From Brachybacterium sp036311905 (lineage in GTDB: Bacteria > Actinomycetota > Actinomycetes > Actinomycetales > Dermabacteraceae), in NCBI RefSeq assembly GCF_036311905.1, contig NZ_JAZDCH010000025.1, positions 193,852 to 257,851 of the forward strand: DNA of 64,000 nt, in the 5' to 3' direction. Positions within the stretch are counted from its first letter, which is position 1. Each line of letters begins with the position of its first letter. The notes beneath the pieces were generated by a model. That model had not been told where the DNA came from. It worked only from the letters and a program-made list of their open reading frames with translations, and did no database searches. This document shows positions 16,798 to 25,986 of the stretch, piece by piece. Position numbers and translations under genes: made by a program.

Positions 16798-18766
16798 GTG
16801 TCCTCCGCTTCCCCCGCCTCCGCGCCCTCCCGCTCCGACGCCCCCTCGGTGATGCGGTCGATCGTGCGCGGTCACCGTCGCCGGATCCCCGGCATCATGG
16901 CCGTCTCCTTCTTCGTCGAGGGCGTCGACATGCTGGTCCCCGTGCTGGTGGGCCTGATCATCGACGCCGGCATCGTCCGGGGGAACCTGGCGCTGGTGCT
17001 GGCCGGCGCCGCGGGCATCTTCGTGCTGCGGCTGCTGAGCACCTGGGCGTGGACGATCATGTTCGCGCTCTCGCAGAAGGCGCGCATGTTCGAGCGGCAC
17101 CGTCTGCGCGTCGCCGTGACCGGTGCGGTCCTGGACCCCCGGTCCCGGCCGATCCAGCGGCCCTCGGGCGAGGTGCTCTCGATCGCGACGTCCGACGCGG
17201 ACAAGGCCTCGGACGTCATGGACATGCTGCCGTGGGCCTTCCCCGCGGGTGCCGTGGTGCTCGCCGCCGGTGCCTGGCTCGCGATCCTCGATCCCTGGCT
17301 CGGCGTGGCGACCCTCGTCGGGATCCTGGTGATGGTCCTCGTGATCCGGGTGATCTCGCCGATCCTCTCCGCCCGCTACGACGCCCAGCAGTCCAAGGCC
17401 GCCGACGCCGCCGCGACGGCGACCGACCTGGTGCACGGCCTGCGCGTGCTGCAGGGCCTCGGCGTGCAGTCGAGGGCCCGCGCCCAGTACCGCCGGCGTT
17501 CCCGCATCGCGCTCGACGCGGCGCTCGTCAACGCTCGCTTCTCCGGCGTCGCGGGCGGCCTGACGACCCTGGTCACCGCCGCGATGATGGCGGCCGTGGT
17601 GATCATCGCCGCCCAGCGCACGATCGCGGGCGACATGACCATCGGCACCCTGATCGCCGTCGTCGGCGTGGCCCGCAACAACATGGGCATGCTGCAGGGC
17701 CTCTCCGGCCTGCCCGTGTGGTGGGCGTCGATGTCCACCTCGGGCCGCCGCGTGCGCGACCTGCTGGCGGACCTCGGCCGCACCATCGACGACCCCGAGC
17801 TGAGCATCGACCACCTCGCCCGCGCCCGCGACGATCGCGGCGAGGCCCGCCGCGGCGAGCGCCGCGCCGGGGTGGGCGGCCTGCACCTGCGGGGCCTCCC
17901 GCTCGGCGCGGTGCCGGCTGCGGAGGGCGAGGCCGACGGGGCCGATGAGGACGGCGCCGACGTCGTGGCCGGCGTGCCGGCCACGACGAGGGTCGATCTC
18001 AACTTCCCCTACGGACGCATCGTGGCGCTCGTCCGCGCCGACAAGAGAGGGCGCCCCGTCTGTCGTGCTTGTTTCTCCGTCCCAGACGAGGCTCGATCTC
18101 ACCGTCCCCGACGGCCGCATCGTGGCGCTCGCCTGCGCCGACCCGCGGGACGCCGACGCGGTGATCGCCGCCGTCGGCGGGAAGGGCGAGAGCACGGGCG
18201 TGCACCTCGGCGATCCGACGAATCCCGAGCGGTCCTCCCTCGAGGTCACCACCCGCACCCGCTTCTCGACCCGCGCGGACCTGCTGGTCGAGCCGCACGT
18301 GGTGGACCTCTTCGACGGGACCCTGCGCGAGCAGCTCGCGACCCGTCTGCCCGAGGGCAGCGAGGAGGGCTGGGAGGAGCGGGCCCTGCACGCCGCGGGC
18401 GCCGAGGACCTGCTGCGGATCCTGCCCGAGTCCTACGACACCCGCATCCTCGACCGCGGCGCGAACCTCTCCGGCGGCCAGCGCCAGCGCATCGCCCTCG
18501 CCCGGGCGGTCGCGGCCGACGCCCCGGTGCTCGTGCTCCACGACCCCACCACCGCGGTGGACGCCGTGACCGAGCAGCACATCGCCGAGGCGCTCGTCGC
18601 GGCGCGCCGGGACGAAGACCGGGCGACCCTGCTGGTCACCCGCTCACCGGCCCTCCTGCGCGCCGCCGACGAGGTGGTCTACGTGCGCGGCGGCCGCCTC
18701 GCCGCGCAGGGCGACCACCTCGACCTCATGGACCGCGACGACTACCGGGAGATGGTGCAGCGATGA
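16798..18766 (+). pseudogene. ABC exporter half-transporter with degenerate NBD, broken by a frameshifting partial duplication
   Basis: Subunit 1 of a heterodimeric exporter. From GTG 16798 a membrane domain of about six helices is intact to about residue 330, followed by an acidic linker. At 17985-18142 a 100-bp imperfect duplication shifts the frame by one, so the ATPase domain continues only in another frame to the stop at 18766. That domain has a wholly degenerate Walker A (IVALACADPRDADAV), a normal signature LSGGQRQR, and an altered Walker B (VLVLHDPTTAVD, Asp for the catalytic Glu). Such asymmetry is known in heterodimeric exporters. The first frame stays open and runs in frame into the next gene, which would give a nonsense middle section. 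A restart at GTG 18065 or a sequencing/assembly error are alternatives. Confidence 0.7.
17985..18142 (+). repeat. 100-bp-spaced imperfect direct repeat that shifts the frame
   Basis: Bases 17985-18042 and 18085-18142 are two 58-base copies with 7 mismatches at an offset of exactly 100 bases. Both encode the start of the ABC ATPase core (RVDLNFPYGRIVALVRAD versus RLDLTVPDGRIVALACAD) but in different frames. The 42 bases between them (18043-18084) are T-richer than the surroundings and match nothing nearby. Removing 100 bases restores one frame and the 4-base overlap with the next gene. Confidence 0.85.
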
Positions 18767-20643
18767 CCCGCTCGAGCACGCCCCCGTCGGCCCCCGCCCC
18801 GGTGGCCGATCTGACCCTGATCGACTGGGACGCCTCCCCCGAGGAGCTGCTCGCGGTCGACGCGACCGCGCGCCGTCAGCTCGACGAGCACGCCCAGATC
18901 CTGCCGATCGCCGACGTCCCCACCTCCGTGCGCCATGTCGGCGCGCGGCTGCGCCGCTTCGGCGGGATGACCGTGCTGACCCTGCTGGTGGTCATCGCGG
19001 GTGCCGCGGCCGCGGCCTGGATGCCGCGCCTGATCGGCGGGGCCGTCGACCTGGTGCAGTCCGGCGCGACGTCCGGCGACCTGTGGCGCCAGGGCGGGCT
19101 GATCATGCTCGCCGGCGTGCTGCAGGCGATCCTCGCCGCGCTCGGCTGGGCGCTCGTGTCGAGCCTCGGCCAGCGGGTCCTCGCCGGGATGCGCGAGGAC
19201 GTGATCGACCGCGCCCTCGACCTGCCGGCGCAGACGATGGAGATCACCGGTATCGGCGACGCCCTCTCGCGCGTCGCCGACGACGTGGACGTCACCGCCC
19301 GCGCCGTGAACAACGTGGTGCCCAACATCATCCAGATGGGCTTCTACGTGCTCGTGACCCTGATCGGCATGGCGACCCTCTCGCCGTGGCTGCTGATCTT
19401 GGTGGTCGTCGTGGTGCCGATGTACGTCGGCGCGGGGGTCTGGTACCTGCGCCGCACGGCGCCCATCTACCGCCGCGAGCGGGTCGCGATGGGCGCCCGC
19501 GCCCAGGGCCTGCTCTCCGCGATCCACGGCATCCCGACCGTGCACGCCTACGGCATCGAGCGGCGCGAGACCCGCCACGTCGCGGTGCTCTCCGAGACCG
19601 CCGTCGTGCTCGGCATGCGCGTCATGACCCTGGTGACCAAGCTGGTCAAGGTGATGGTGTGGCCCGAGAACATCGCGATCGCCCTGGTGCTCGTGCTCGG
19701 CTACGTGATGGTCAACGTCTCGGGCGCCCCCGTGGGCCTGGTGACGGCCGCCGCGCTGTACCTGATCTCGCTGCTGTGGCCGATGATGAACCTCATCTTC
19801 AGCCTCGACGACGTGCAGTCCGCGGCCGCCTCGCTCACCCGCATGGTCGGCGTGATCGAGTCGATCGACCCCGCCGCCTCCCCCGGCGAGCAGGTCCCCT
19901 CCGACGGCTCGATCCGGCTGGAGGGCGTCTCCCACGCCTACGGCACCGACGAGGAGGGGCGCGAGCGGACCGTCCTGCATCCGATCGACCTCACGATCGC
20001 CGACGGCGAGACCGTCTCGCTCGTGGGCGCCTCGGGCGCCGGCAAGTCGACCCTCGCGGCGATCATCGCCGGGACCCTCGAGCCGCGCCACGGCCGGGTG
20101 CGCCATGGCGGGGCCGACCTCGCCCGCGCCGATCTCGAGGCGATCCGCCGCCACTCCAGCATCGTCAGCCAGGACGTGCACGTCTTCCGCGGGACCCTCG
20201 CGGAGGACCTGCGCCTGGCCCGCCCCGACGCCACCGATCAGGAGCTGCGCGCGGCGCTGCGCCTGGTCGACGCCGAGACCTGGGCCCTCGCGCTGCCGCA
20301 GGGGCTGGAGACCGAGGTGGGCGAGAAGGGCGAGCGGCTCACCGCCGAGCAGTCCCAGCAGCTGGCCCTCGCCCGGATCGTGCTCCAGGACCCCGCGGTG
20401 CTGGTGCTCGACGAGGCCACGGCCGACGAGGGCTCCTCGGGGGCGCGCACCCTCGAGCGCGCCGCCTTCGAGGTGGCGCGCGGGCGCACGACGATCATCG
20501 TCGCGCACCGCCTCTCGCAGGCGATGGTCGCCGACCGGATCCTGGTGATGGAGGGCGGCCGCGTGGTCGAGCAGGGCCCGCACCAGGAGCTGGTGGATCG
20601 CGGCGGCGTGTACGCGCGCCTGTGGGAGGCCTGGTCCGGCTGA
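18763..20643 (+). CDS. ABC exporter half-transporter, catalytic subunit of heterodimer
   Basis: 626 aa: soluble N-terminus of about 50 residues, a six-helix ABC_membrane domain about 60-350, and an ATPase domain about 375-620. Walker A GASGAGKST and Walker B VLVLDEATADEG are consensus, but the signature is degenerate (LTAEQSQQL in place of LSGGQ). This is the exact complement of subunit 1, so a dimer would have one complete ATP site (Walker A/B from here, LSGGQ from subunit 1) and one dead site. ATG 18763 overlaps the previous stop by 4 bases. Substrate unknown; related pairs export lipids, peptides or drugs. Confidence 0.92.
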   Translation: MTRSSTPPSAPAPVADLTLIDWDASPEELLAVDATARRQLDEHAQILPIADVPTSVRHVGARLRRFGGMTVLTLLVVIAGAAAAAWMPRLIGGAVDLVQSGATSGDLWRQGGLIMLAGVLQAILAALGWALVSSLGQRVLAGMREDVIDRALDLPAQTMEITGIGDALSRVADDVDVTARAVNNVVPNIIQMGFYVLVTLIGMATLSPWLLILVVVVVPMYVGAGVWYLRRTAPIYRRERVAMGARAQGLLSAIHGIPTVHAYGIERRETRHVAVLSETAVVLGMRVMTLVTKLVKVMVWPENIAIALVLVLGYVMVNVSGAPVGLVTAAALYLISLLWPMMNLIFSLDDVQSAAASLTRMVGVIESIDPAASPGEQVPSDGSIRLEGVSHAYGTDEEGRERTVLHPIDLTIADGETVSLVGASGAGKSTLAAIIAGTLEPRHGRVRHGGADLARADLEAIRRHSSIVSQDVHVFRGTLAEDLRLARPDATDQELRAALRLVDAETWALALPQGLETEVGEKGERLTAEQSQQLALARIVLQDPAVLVLDEATADEGSSGARTLERAAFEVARGRTTIIVAHRLSQAMVADRILVMEGGRVVEQGPHQELVDRGGVYARLWEAWSG

Positions 20644-20662
20644 ACCGGTCCGGCTGAACCGG
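20635..20662. repeat. 14-bp tandem duplication spanning a stop codon
   Basis: TCCGGCTGAACCGG occurs twice back to back; the first copy contains the TGA stop of the ABC gene (20641-20643), the second repeats it downstream in the convergent intergenic gap. Confidence 0.8.
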
Positions 20663-20675
20663 CCGGGCGCGAGGA

Positions 20676-22043
20676 TCAGCGGCGGCGGCTCAGCACGAGC
20701 ACGCCGGCGAGCCCGGTCCCGAGGCCGAGGACGCCGAGCACCCCGGCCCCGGCCAGCAGGGCGATCCGTCCGGCGGTCCAGTCCCCGCCGAGCGGGCCCC
20801 GGCGCGTCGCCGGCGAGGCGTCGCCGAGCTCGAGCACATCGCCCTCGGCGGCGTCCTCCGCGACCTCGCCCTCGACCTCGAGGGTGAGGATCAGGCGCAC
20901 CGGCTCGGCCGCCTCGGCGGGGGCGCCCTCGGGGAGCTGCCGGCGCTGGAGCTGCACCGTGTGGGTCCCCGGGAGCCAGGCGGAGCGGATCGACTCCGTC
21001 TCCGAGCTGCGGTTGCCGAGGTCGACGGGCGCGACCATGCCGCCGCCGTGGATGGTCGCGGTGCTGTGCACGGTCCACATCCCGCCGTCCACGGCGACCA
21101 GTCCGCGGACCGCGTCGAAGACGCGCAGCCCGATGTCGGCGCTGCCCTCGGACGGCAGGGCCGTCACCTCGGTGCGCCAGCGCAGCCGCTGGCCCTCCTG
21201 CACGTCGACGGCGAGCAGCGCGGTCTCCCCCGGCTGCAGCTCGAGCACGGTCGAGCCCGGCTCGACGCGGGTCGCGGTCGCGAAGGAGCGGCCCGGCGTG
21301 ATCGGCTCGGTGTCGGCGGGAGCGACGGGCGCGGCCCCGTCGTCTTCGATCTCCTCCTCGACGGCGGGGGCTCCGCCGCCGAGGCCCGCCGGCTGGATCG
21401 CGACCTGGATCTCGACGGGCAGGGGACGCTCGGCGTCCCGTGCGCCGAGGCGCTGGACGCGCAGGTACAGGGCCTCGCCGGCGCACCCGTCGGGCCCGAC
21501 CTCGGCCGAGACCCGGGCGGAGGTGAGCGGGCCGTCACCGTCGAAGGTCTCCCCCGCGGTGCGCGTGCTGCCGTCGACGCAGTCCGCCCCCTGCGCGGTG
21601 ACGAGGTCGACGTCGACGTCGAGCGACTCCCGCTCCTCGGGCAGGCCGTCCGCGTACGGCGGCGCGGCGATCGTCGCCGCCGCATGCACCCGCTGCCCGT
21701 CGGCGACCCCGATCCGGTAGTACTTCGCGGTGCCCACGGCGGAGTCGCCCGTCGCGCCGTCCTCGAGGACGTCGCGGACGATGCCGGGGGTGATCTCCGG
21801 GGCCTGGGCGAGCGAGGCCCCGCCCGAGACCTCCGTGCCCTCGACCCGGTAGGCGTGCTCCGGCACCTCGTCCACCGCCGCGGGGTCAGCGAGCGCCGAC
21901 GGCGAGCCCAGTGTCGCGAGCAGTACGGCGAGCGCGCCGCCCAGGACGAGGCGTCCGCTCCGCGGGGGTCCTCCTGCGGGCGCGCGGCGGTCCCCACGAG
22001 GCGGCGCGGACCGGATCGGGAGGGGGAGGAGGTGCCCTAGCAT
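20676..22043 (-). CDS. Exported, membrane-anchored protein of unknown function
   Basis: 455 aa. A positively charged N-terminus is followed by a hydrophobic stretch about residues 32-52 (LVLGGALAVLLATLG) ending in an AxA-like cleavage site (SALADP); a second hydrophobic helix about 430-450 and RRR at the C-terminus give a type I membrane topology. The exterior contains two beta-rich halves (AKYYRIGVADGQRVHAAATI and ALLAVDVQEGQRLRWRTEV) that read like paired pre-peptidase/jelly-roll units, separated by an acidic linker. It is divergent from, and only 9 bases away from, the Ser/Thr kinase, so co-regulation is likely. No enzyme motif seen. Confidence 0.78.
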   Translation of the reverse strand: MLGHLLPLPIRSAPPRGDRRAPAGGPPRSGRLVLGGALAVLLATLGSPSALADPAAVDEVPEHAYRVEGTEVSGGASLAQAPEITPGIVRDVLEDGATGDSAVGTAKYYRIGVADGQRVHAAATIAAPPYADGLPEERESLDVDVDLVTAQGADCVDGSTRTAGETFDGDGPLTSARVSAEVGPDGCAGEALYLRVQRLGARDAERPLPVEIQVAIQPAGLGGGAPAVEEEIEDDGAAPVAPADTEPITPGRSFATATRVEPGSTVLELQPGETALLAVDVQEGQRLRWRTEVTALPSEGSADIGLRVFDAVRGLVAVDGGMWTVHSTATIHGGGMVAPVDLGNRSSETESIRSAWLPGTHTVQLQRRQLPEGAPAEAAEPVRLILTLEVEGEVAEDAAEGDVLELGDASPATRRGPLGGDWTAGRIALLAGAGVLGVLGLGTGLAGVLVLSRRR

Positions 22044-22052
22044 GGCCCCATC
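22038..22052 (+). promoter_or_regulatory. -10 box for the Ser/Thr kinase gene
   Basis: TAGCAT at 22038-22043 lies 9 bases before ATG 22053 and overlaps the first codons of the divergent exported-protein gene. Confidence 0.35.
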
Positions 22053-23396
22053 ATGTCCGATGTCATCGCAGGCCGCATCGAGCTGCTCGACCCCCTGGCC
22101 CGAGGCGCCTCAGGGTCGCTGTGGCGCGCGGTCGACCGTCGCTACGGCGCGATCTGCGCCGCGAAGGTGATGCGGCAGCGCGACGGCGCCGAGGTGCTGC
22201 GGTTCGTGCGCGAGCAGAGCGTCGGCACCGCGCAGGACCTGGGCCGGCACCCGCATCTGCTGCCCCCGTACACCTGGGTCGCCGAGGACGACACGATCGT
22301 GCTGGTGATGCCCCTCGTCCACGGCGGCACCCTGGCCTCGCTGACGGCGGAGCACGGCCCGCTCTCCCCCGCCCTGGTCGCGCACCTGCTGCGCCAGCTG
22401 CTCGACGCCCTCGCGGCGCTGCACGAGTCCGGTTGGGTGCATCGCGACGTGAAACCCGCGAACCTGCTCCTCGCCGCGACCGGCGCGGCCGCCCCGCACC
22501 TGCTGCTGGCCGACTTCGGCATCGCCCTGCACACCTCCGACATCCGCCTCACGGAGACGGGCCTGGTCCAGGGCACGCCCGGCTTCCAGGCCCCCGAGGC
22601 GATCGCCGGGCAGACCACCTCCACCGCGCAGGACGTCTGGGCCGCCGCGGCCTGCGCGCTCGAGGCCCTCGTCCCGTCCGCACCGCGTGAACGTCCGACG
22701 GCGGGGCAGCTGCCCGCTCGCCTCGACGCTGCGCTCGCCGGCAGTCCCGATCCGGCGGCGGGCCCGCTCGGCGCGCTGCTGCACGCCATGCTGAGCGCCG
22801 ATCCGGCCGACCGCCCGAGCGCCGCGGAGGCGCGGGAGACCATCCCGCAGTTCTCGGCGCCCCCGGAGCACTGGGCGCTCACCCGCTCCGGGGCCCGGGT
22901 CACGGTGCCGGACCGGGTCGAGGGGGCCGACGGGCGCCGAGGGGTGCCGCTCGAGGGGCCGGCCTCGCTCGCGGGCCTCGCGCCGGGGCTGCACGAGCGG
23001 CTGACGGCGCGCTCGACCGCGAGCTCCGGCGCCGACTCCCCCACCGAGCTGTTCGTCCGCAGGCCCACGCCGCGGGATCCGCTCGGCTCTCCCCCGGCAC
23101 TCGGTGCGGTCTCCCCGGCGGCCTCACCCGCGCCCGCGATCGGCTCGCCGTCCTCCGGTGCAGGATCGCCGGTACCTGCACCTGCACCTGCACCTGCACC
23201 TGCACCTGCGATTGGCTCTCCCGCGCCCGGCACCGGATGGTCGGCTCCGGCGCTCGGCCCGTCGGCGGCTCCCGCCGGTCCTCCGCCGTCGGCCGGGACC
23301 CCGCGGGGATCCCGCCGTGGCCTGGGCCTCGGTCTGCTGCTGCTCGCCGCCGCGCTGCTCACTTGCTCGGGCGGCCTGCTCTGGGCCGCCTTCTGA
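22053..23396 (+). CDS. Membrane-anchored Ser/Thr protein kinase (Hanks type)
   Basis: 447 aa. Kinase domain about residues 1-265: glycine loop LARGASGSLW, ATP-binding K38 (AAKVM), catalytic loop HRDVKPANLLL, DFG and APEAIAG. A long Pro/Ala/Ser-rich linker contains six in-frame copies of a hexanucleotide giving (Pro-Ala)6, then one membrane helix about 425-445 and only a few outside residues. It therefore lacks PASTA or other sensor domains; sensing may go through a partner, and the exported protein encoded 9 bases away in the opposite direction is an obvious candidate. Confidence 0.92.
   Translation: MSDVIAGRIELLDPLARGASGSLWRAVDRRYGAICAAKVMRQRDGAEVLRFVREQSVGTAQDLGRHPHLLPPYTWVAEDDTIVLVMPLVHGGTLASLTAEHGPLSPALVAHLLRQLLDALAALHESGWVHRDVKPANLLLAATGAAAPHLLLADFGIALHTSDIRLTETGLVQGTPGFQAPEAIAGQTTSTAQDVWAAAACALEALVPSAPRERPTAGQLPARLDAALAGSPDPAAGPLGALLHAMLSADPADRPSAAEARETIPQFSAPPEHWALTRSGARVTVPDRVEGADGRRGVPLEGPASLAGLAPGLHERLTARSTASSGADSPTELFVRRPTPRDPLGSPPALGAVSPAASPAPAIGSPSSGAGSPVPAPAPAPAPAPAIGSPAPGTGWSAPALGPSAAPAGPPPSAGTPRGSRRGLGLGLLLLAAALLTCSGGLLWAAF
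23174..23209 (+). repeat. Hexanucleotide tandem repeat (ACCTGC x6) in kinase linker
   Basis: Six perfect copies of ACCTGC encode alternating Pro-Ala. The 6-bp unit keeps the frame, so copy-number change would alter linker length without breaking the kinase. Confidence 0.9.
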
Positions 23397-23405
23397 CCAG
23401 GCCGC

Positions 23406-24086
23406 TCAGGCGCCGGGGCGAACGAGGCCGGTCTCGTAGGCGGTGACCACCAGCTGGGTGCGATCCCGCGCGCCGAGCTTGGCGAGGATCCGCGAGACGT
23501 GGCTCTTCACGGTCTGCTCGGCCATCACCAGCTCCGCGGCGATCTCCCGATTGGCGAGACCGCGCGCGACCCCGCGGAGCACCTCGAGCTCGCGCTCGGT
23601 GAGATCGGCGAGCCGCGGGGAGGTGCGCACCGCCGGCTCCGGGCGGGAGACGTAGTCCTCGATCAGGGCGCGGGTCACGCGCGGAGCGAGCAGGGACTCC
23701 CCCGCCGCCACCACCCGCACCGCGTGGACCAGCTCCTCCGGTGTGGAATCCTTGAGCAGGAAGCCGCTGGCCCCCGCGCGCAGGGCGGCGAACACGTACT
23801 CGTCGGCGTCGAAGGTGGTCAGCATGATGATCCGCGGAGGCGTGCCGGGCATGGCGAGCACCGCCCGGGTCGCGTCGAGCCCGCCGACGTGGGGCATGCG
23901 GATGTCCATGAGCACCACATCGGGCCGCGTGCGGCGCACCACCTCGGTGATCCCGGCTCCGTCCCCCGCGGTGCCCACCACGGTGATGCCGTCCTGCGCG
24001 TCCAGGAGCGCCTCGAAGCCGGCCCGGATCATCGACTGGTCGTCGACGATCAGCACGCGGAGTTCGGAGGGGGAGGCGGGGGGCAT
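23406..24086 (-). CDS. NarL/LuxR-family response regulator next to desaturase-linked kinase
   Basis: 226 aa. Receiver domain: D15-D16, phospho-acceptor D61 (LMDIRMP), K112 (LLKDST). LuxR HTH starts at LTERELEVLRGVARG and ends HVSRILAKLGARDRTQ. It is divergent from the histidine kinase at 24125 and 38 bases away, so the two form a two-component pair. On its own strand TACCGT lies 6 bases before ATG 24086, suggesting a leaderless transcript. NarL-type regulators bind TAC-containing inverted repeats; a perfect palindrome of that kind lies just past the kinase gene. Confidence 0.92.
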   Translation of the reverse strand: MPPASPSELRVLIVDDQSMIRAGFEALLDAQDGITVVGTAGDGAGITEVVRRTRPDVVLMDIRMPHVGGLDATRAVLAMPGTPPRIIMLTTFDADEYVFAALRAGASGFLLKDSTPEELVHAVRVVAAGESLLAPRVTRALIEDYVSRPEPAVRTSPRLADLTERELEVLRGVARGLANREIAAELVMAEQTVKSHVSRILAKLGARDRTQLVVTAYETGLVRPGA

Positions 24087-24124
24087 GGCGACACGGTACC
24101 GCCGGTCCCCGGGAGGGACCTGCG

Positions 24125-25936
24125 ATGGCTCTCGTCCCTGATCGGCGGGCGCTGCGGCGCCTCGGCCACGACCTCGACCTGGTGATGACCGGGCTCGGCC
24201 TGACGCTGCTCGCCGCGATCATGCTGCTGCCCCTGGGCGCCGTCTCCGCCGCTCTCGCGGTGGTGTGGGTCGGCGTGGTGCTGCTCCCCGTCACCCTCGG
24301 GCTCGCGGCCATGATCGCCGGCTGGGACCGGGCCCGGCTGGTGCGCTGGGGGATCCGGGTGGCCCCGCCGGACTACCGGCCGCGTGGCAGCGGGGTGCGC
24401 GGACTGCTGCCCCTGCTCGGGGATCCGCGACGCTGGCTGGACCTCGCCTTCGAGGCGCTGATCGCGCTGCCGGTGCGGGCCGCTACCGCGGGCGCGGCGG
24501 TCGCCTGGGCGGGCGCGGCGCTCGGCGGGCTCACCTTCTGGGCCTGGGGACGGGCGCTGCCCGCCGCGCCCCTGCCGCTCGGCGGGCAGTGGGCGGTGGC
24601 GCTCGCCCTCGGGATCGTCCTCGCCCTCTCCTTCCCCGCGGTCGTGCATCAGCTGGCCCGGCTCGACGTGCTGGTGACGGTGCCGCTGCTGGGTGGGGAG
24701 GAGCCCGGCTCCCGTCCGGCCCCCGGTCCTCGCTCCGCCGCCCCCGGTCCGGCGACGGTCCTCCACGAGGAGGCGTGGACCCGGATGACGGTGGCCTTCC
24801 TGGGGGTCGTGCTGCTGGCCGTCGGCTGGCCGGTCACCGCCGCGCTGTACGACGTGCATCCGGCGCTCGCCATGCTCGTCGCGGTCGCGGCGTCCGCGGC
24901 GCCGCTGGTCGCCGTCGGCCGACCCCGCGAGGGGCTCGCCCTGTCGGTCCTCGTGGCGGCGGGAACGATGCTCGTCACCGCTCCCGCCCAGGCCCTCGAG
25001 CCGTGGCCCTGGGCGGTCACGGCGCTGATCGCGCACTGCCTCGTGCTGGCGGTCCTCGCCGTGCTGCACCGCTGGTACTGGTCGCTCGCCGGGTGGTCGG
25101 CGGGGGCGGTGCTCACGCTCCTCGCCCTCGTCGGGACCCTGCCGGTCGAACTGCCGGGACCGGTGCTGCGGCAGGTCTCGACCAATGCCGTGGTGCAGGT
25201 CGCGATCAGCGGAGCGGTCGTGCTGCTGGGCCTCACGGTCCGCCAGCTGGTGCTGGTCAGCGAGCGGGTCGAGGAGGCGCAGACCGTCACCGCGGAGGAG
25301 ATGCGGCGCCGCATCGAGCTCGAGGAGCGCCACCGCATCGCCCGCGAGCTGCACGACGTGGTCGCGCACTCGATGTCGGTCATCACGGTGCAGGCGGGCA
25401 CCGCTCGCTTCCGCCTCGGCGGTCTAGACGCCCGCACCGAGCAGGAGTTCGAGGACATCGCCGCCTCCTCCCGTCAGGCCCTCGCCGAGATGCGCGCCCT
25501 GCTCGCGACCCTGCGCACCGACGAGGGCCCCGAGGACCTGCCCCAGCCGGGCCTCGCGGACCTCCCGGAGCTGATCGACGCGAGCCGGGCGACAGGGGCG
25601 CGGATCGACGCCGAGCTGGACCCGGTCGAGGTCCCGCCGACGGTGGGTCTGACCGCCTTCCGCGTGGTGCAGGAGGCGCTCTCCAATGCGCTGCGCCATG
25701 CCCGGGGCGCCCCGATCACGGTGCGCGTCACCGCCGGGGACGGTGCGCTCGCGGTCCACGTCGGCAACGACGCCCCGCGGGCCGATCACGCCCCGATCCC
25801 GGGATCGGGGCTGGGACTGGACGGGGCGCGGCAGCGGGTCGCGGCGCTCGGCGGCACCTTCGCGGCGGGACCGCGGGAGGACGGCGGCTTCACGGTCCGG
25901 GCCCTGATCCCGATCGCCGACCCCCTACCCCGGTAG
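24125..25936 (+). CDS. Membrane sensor histidine kinase (HisKA_3, DesK-like arrangement)
   Basis: 603 aa, ATG 24125 after GGGAGGGA. The first 390 residues hold many hydrophobic helices in two blocks, with a hydrophilic stretch about 195-220 between. The dimerisation domain has the phospho-histidine H410 in ARELHDVVAHS, followed by a GHKL ATPase (EALSNALRHARG; GSGLGLDGARQRV). There is no extracytoplasmic domain of size, so it probably senses a membrane state, as DesK senses membrane fluidity; that is inference. Its stop codon lies inside the palindrome that precedes the desaturase gene. Confidence 0.92.
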   Translation: MALVPDRRALRRLGHDLDLVMTGLGLTLLAAIMLLPLGAVSAALAVVWVGVVLLPVTLGLAAMIAGWDRARLVRWGIRVAPPDYRPRGSGVRGLLPLLGDPRRWLDLAFEALIALPVRAATAGAAVAWAGAALGGLTFWAWGRALPAAPLPLGGQWAVALALGIVLALSFPAVVHQLARLDVLVTVPLLGGEEPGSRPAPGPRSAAPGPATVLHEEAWTRMTVAFLGVVLLAVGWPVTAALYDVHPALAMLVAVAASAAPLVAVGRPREGLALSVLVAAGTMLVTAPAQALEPWPWAVTALIAHCLVLAVLAVLHRWYWSLAGWSAGAVLTLLALVGTLPVELPGPVLRQVSTNAVVQVAISGAVVLLGLTVRQLVLVSERVEEAQTVTAEEMRRRIELEERHRIARELHDVVAHSMSVITVQAGTARFRLGGLDARTEQEFEDIAASSRQALAEMRALLATLRTDEGPEDLPQPGLADLPELIDASRATGARIDAELDPVEVPPTVGLTAFRVVQEALSNALRHARGAPITVRVTAGDGALAVHVGNDAPRADHAPIPGSGLGLDGARQRVAALGGTFAAGPREDGGFTVRALIPIADPLPR

Positions 25937-25941
25937 GGGGT
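25920..25941. promoter_or_regulatory. Perfect 10-bp palindrome, candidate response-regulator operator
   Basis: ACCCCCTACC-CC-GGTAGGGGGT is a perfect inverted repeat of 10 bp arms. Its inner TACC..GGTA resembles the TACYNN-type half-sites of NarL-family regulators. It is centred about 69 bases before the likely transcription start of the desaturase (ATG 26000) and overlaps the kinase stop codon. A terminator is less likely because no T-run follows. Confidence 0.6.
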
Positions 25942-25986
25942 GCAGTTTCGCTCCCGCGGGTGACGCGCACGGGGCGACCACCTCCT

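Noticed and set aside
16786..20643. Continuous 1285-codon open frame read as one giant ABC protein
   Set aside because: The middle (about 18050-18760) is low-complexity Arg/Gly-rich sequence from the wrong frame of the ATPase domain; the true ATPase motifs are in another frame.
25920..25941. Intrinsic terminator of the kinase gene
   Set aside because: The 2-base loop is too small for a stable RNA hairpin of full length and there is no T-run; operator is the better reading.
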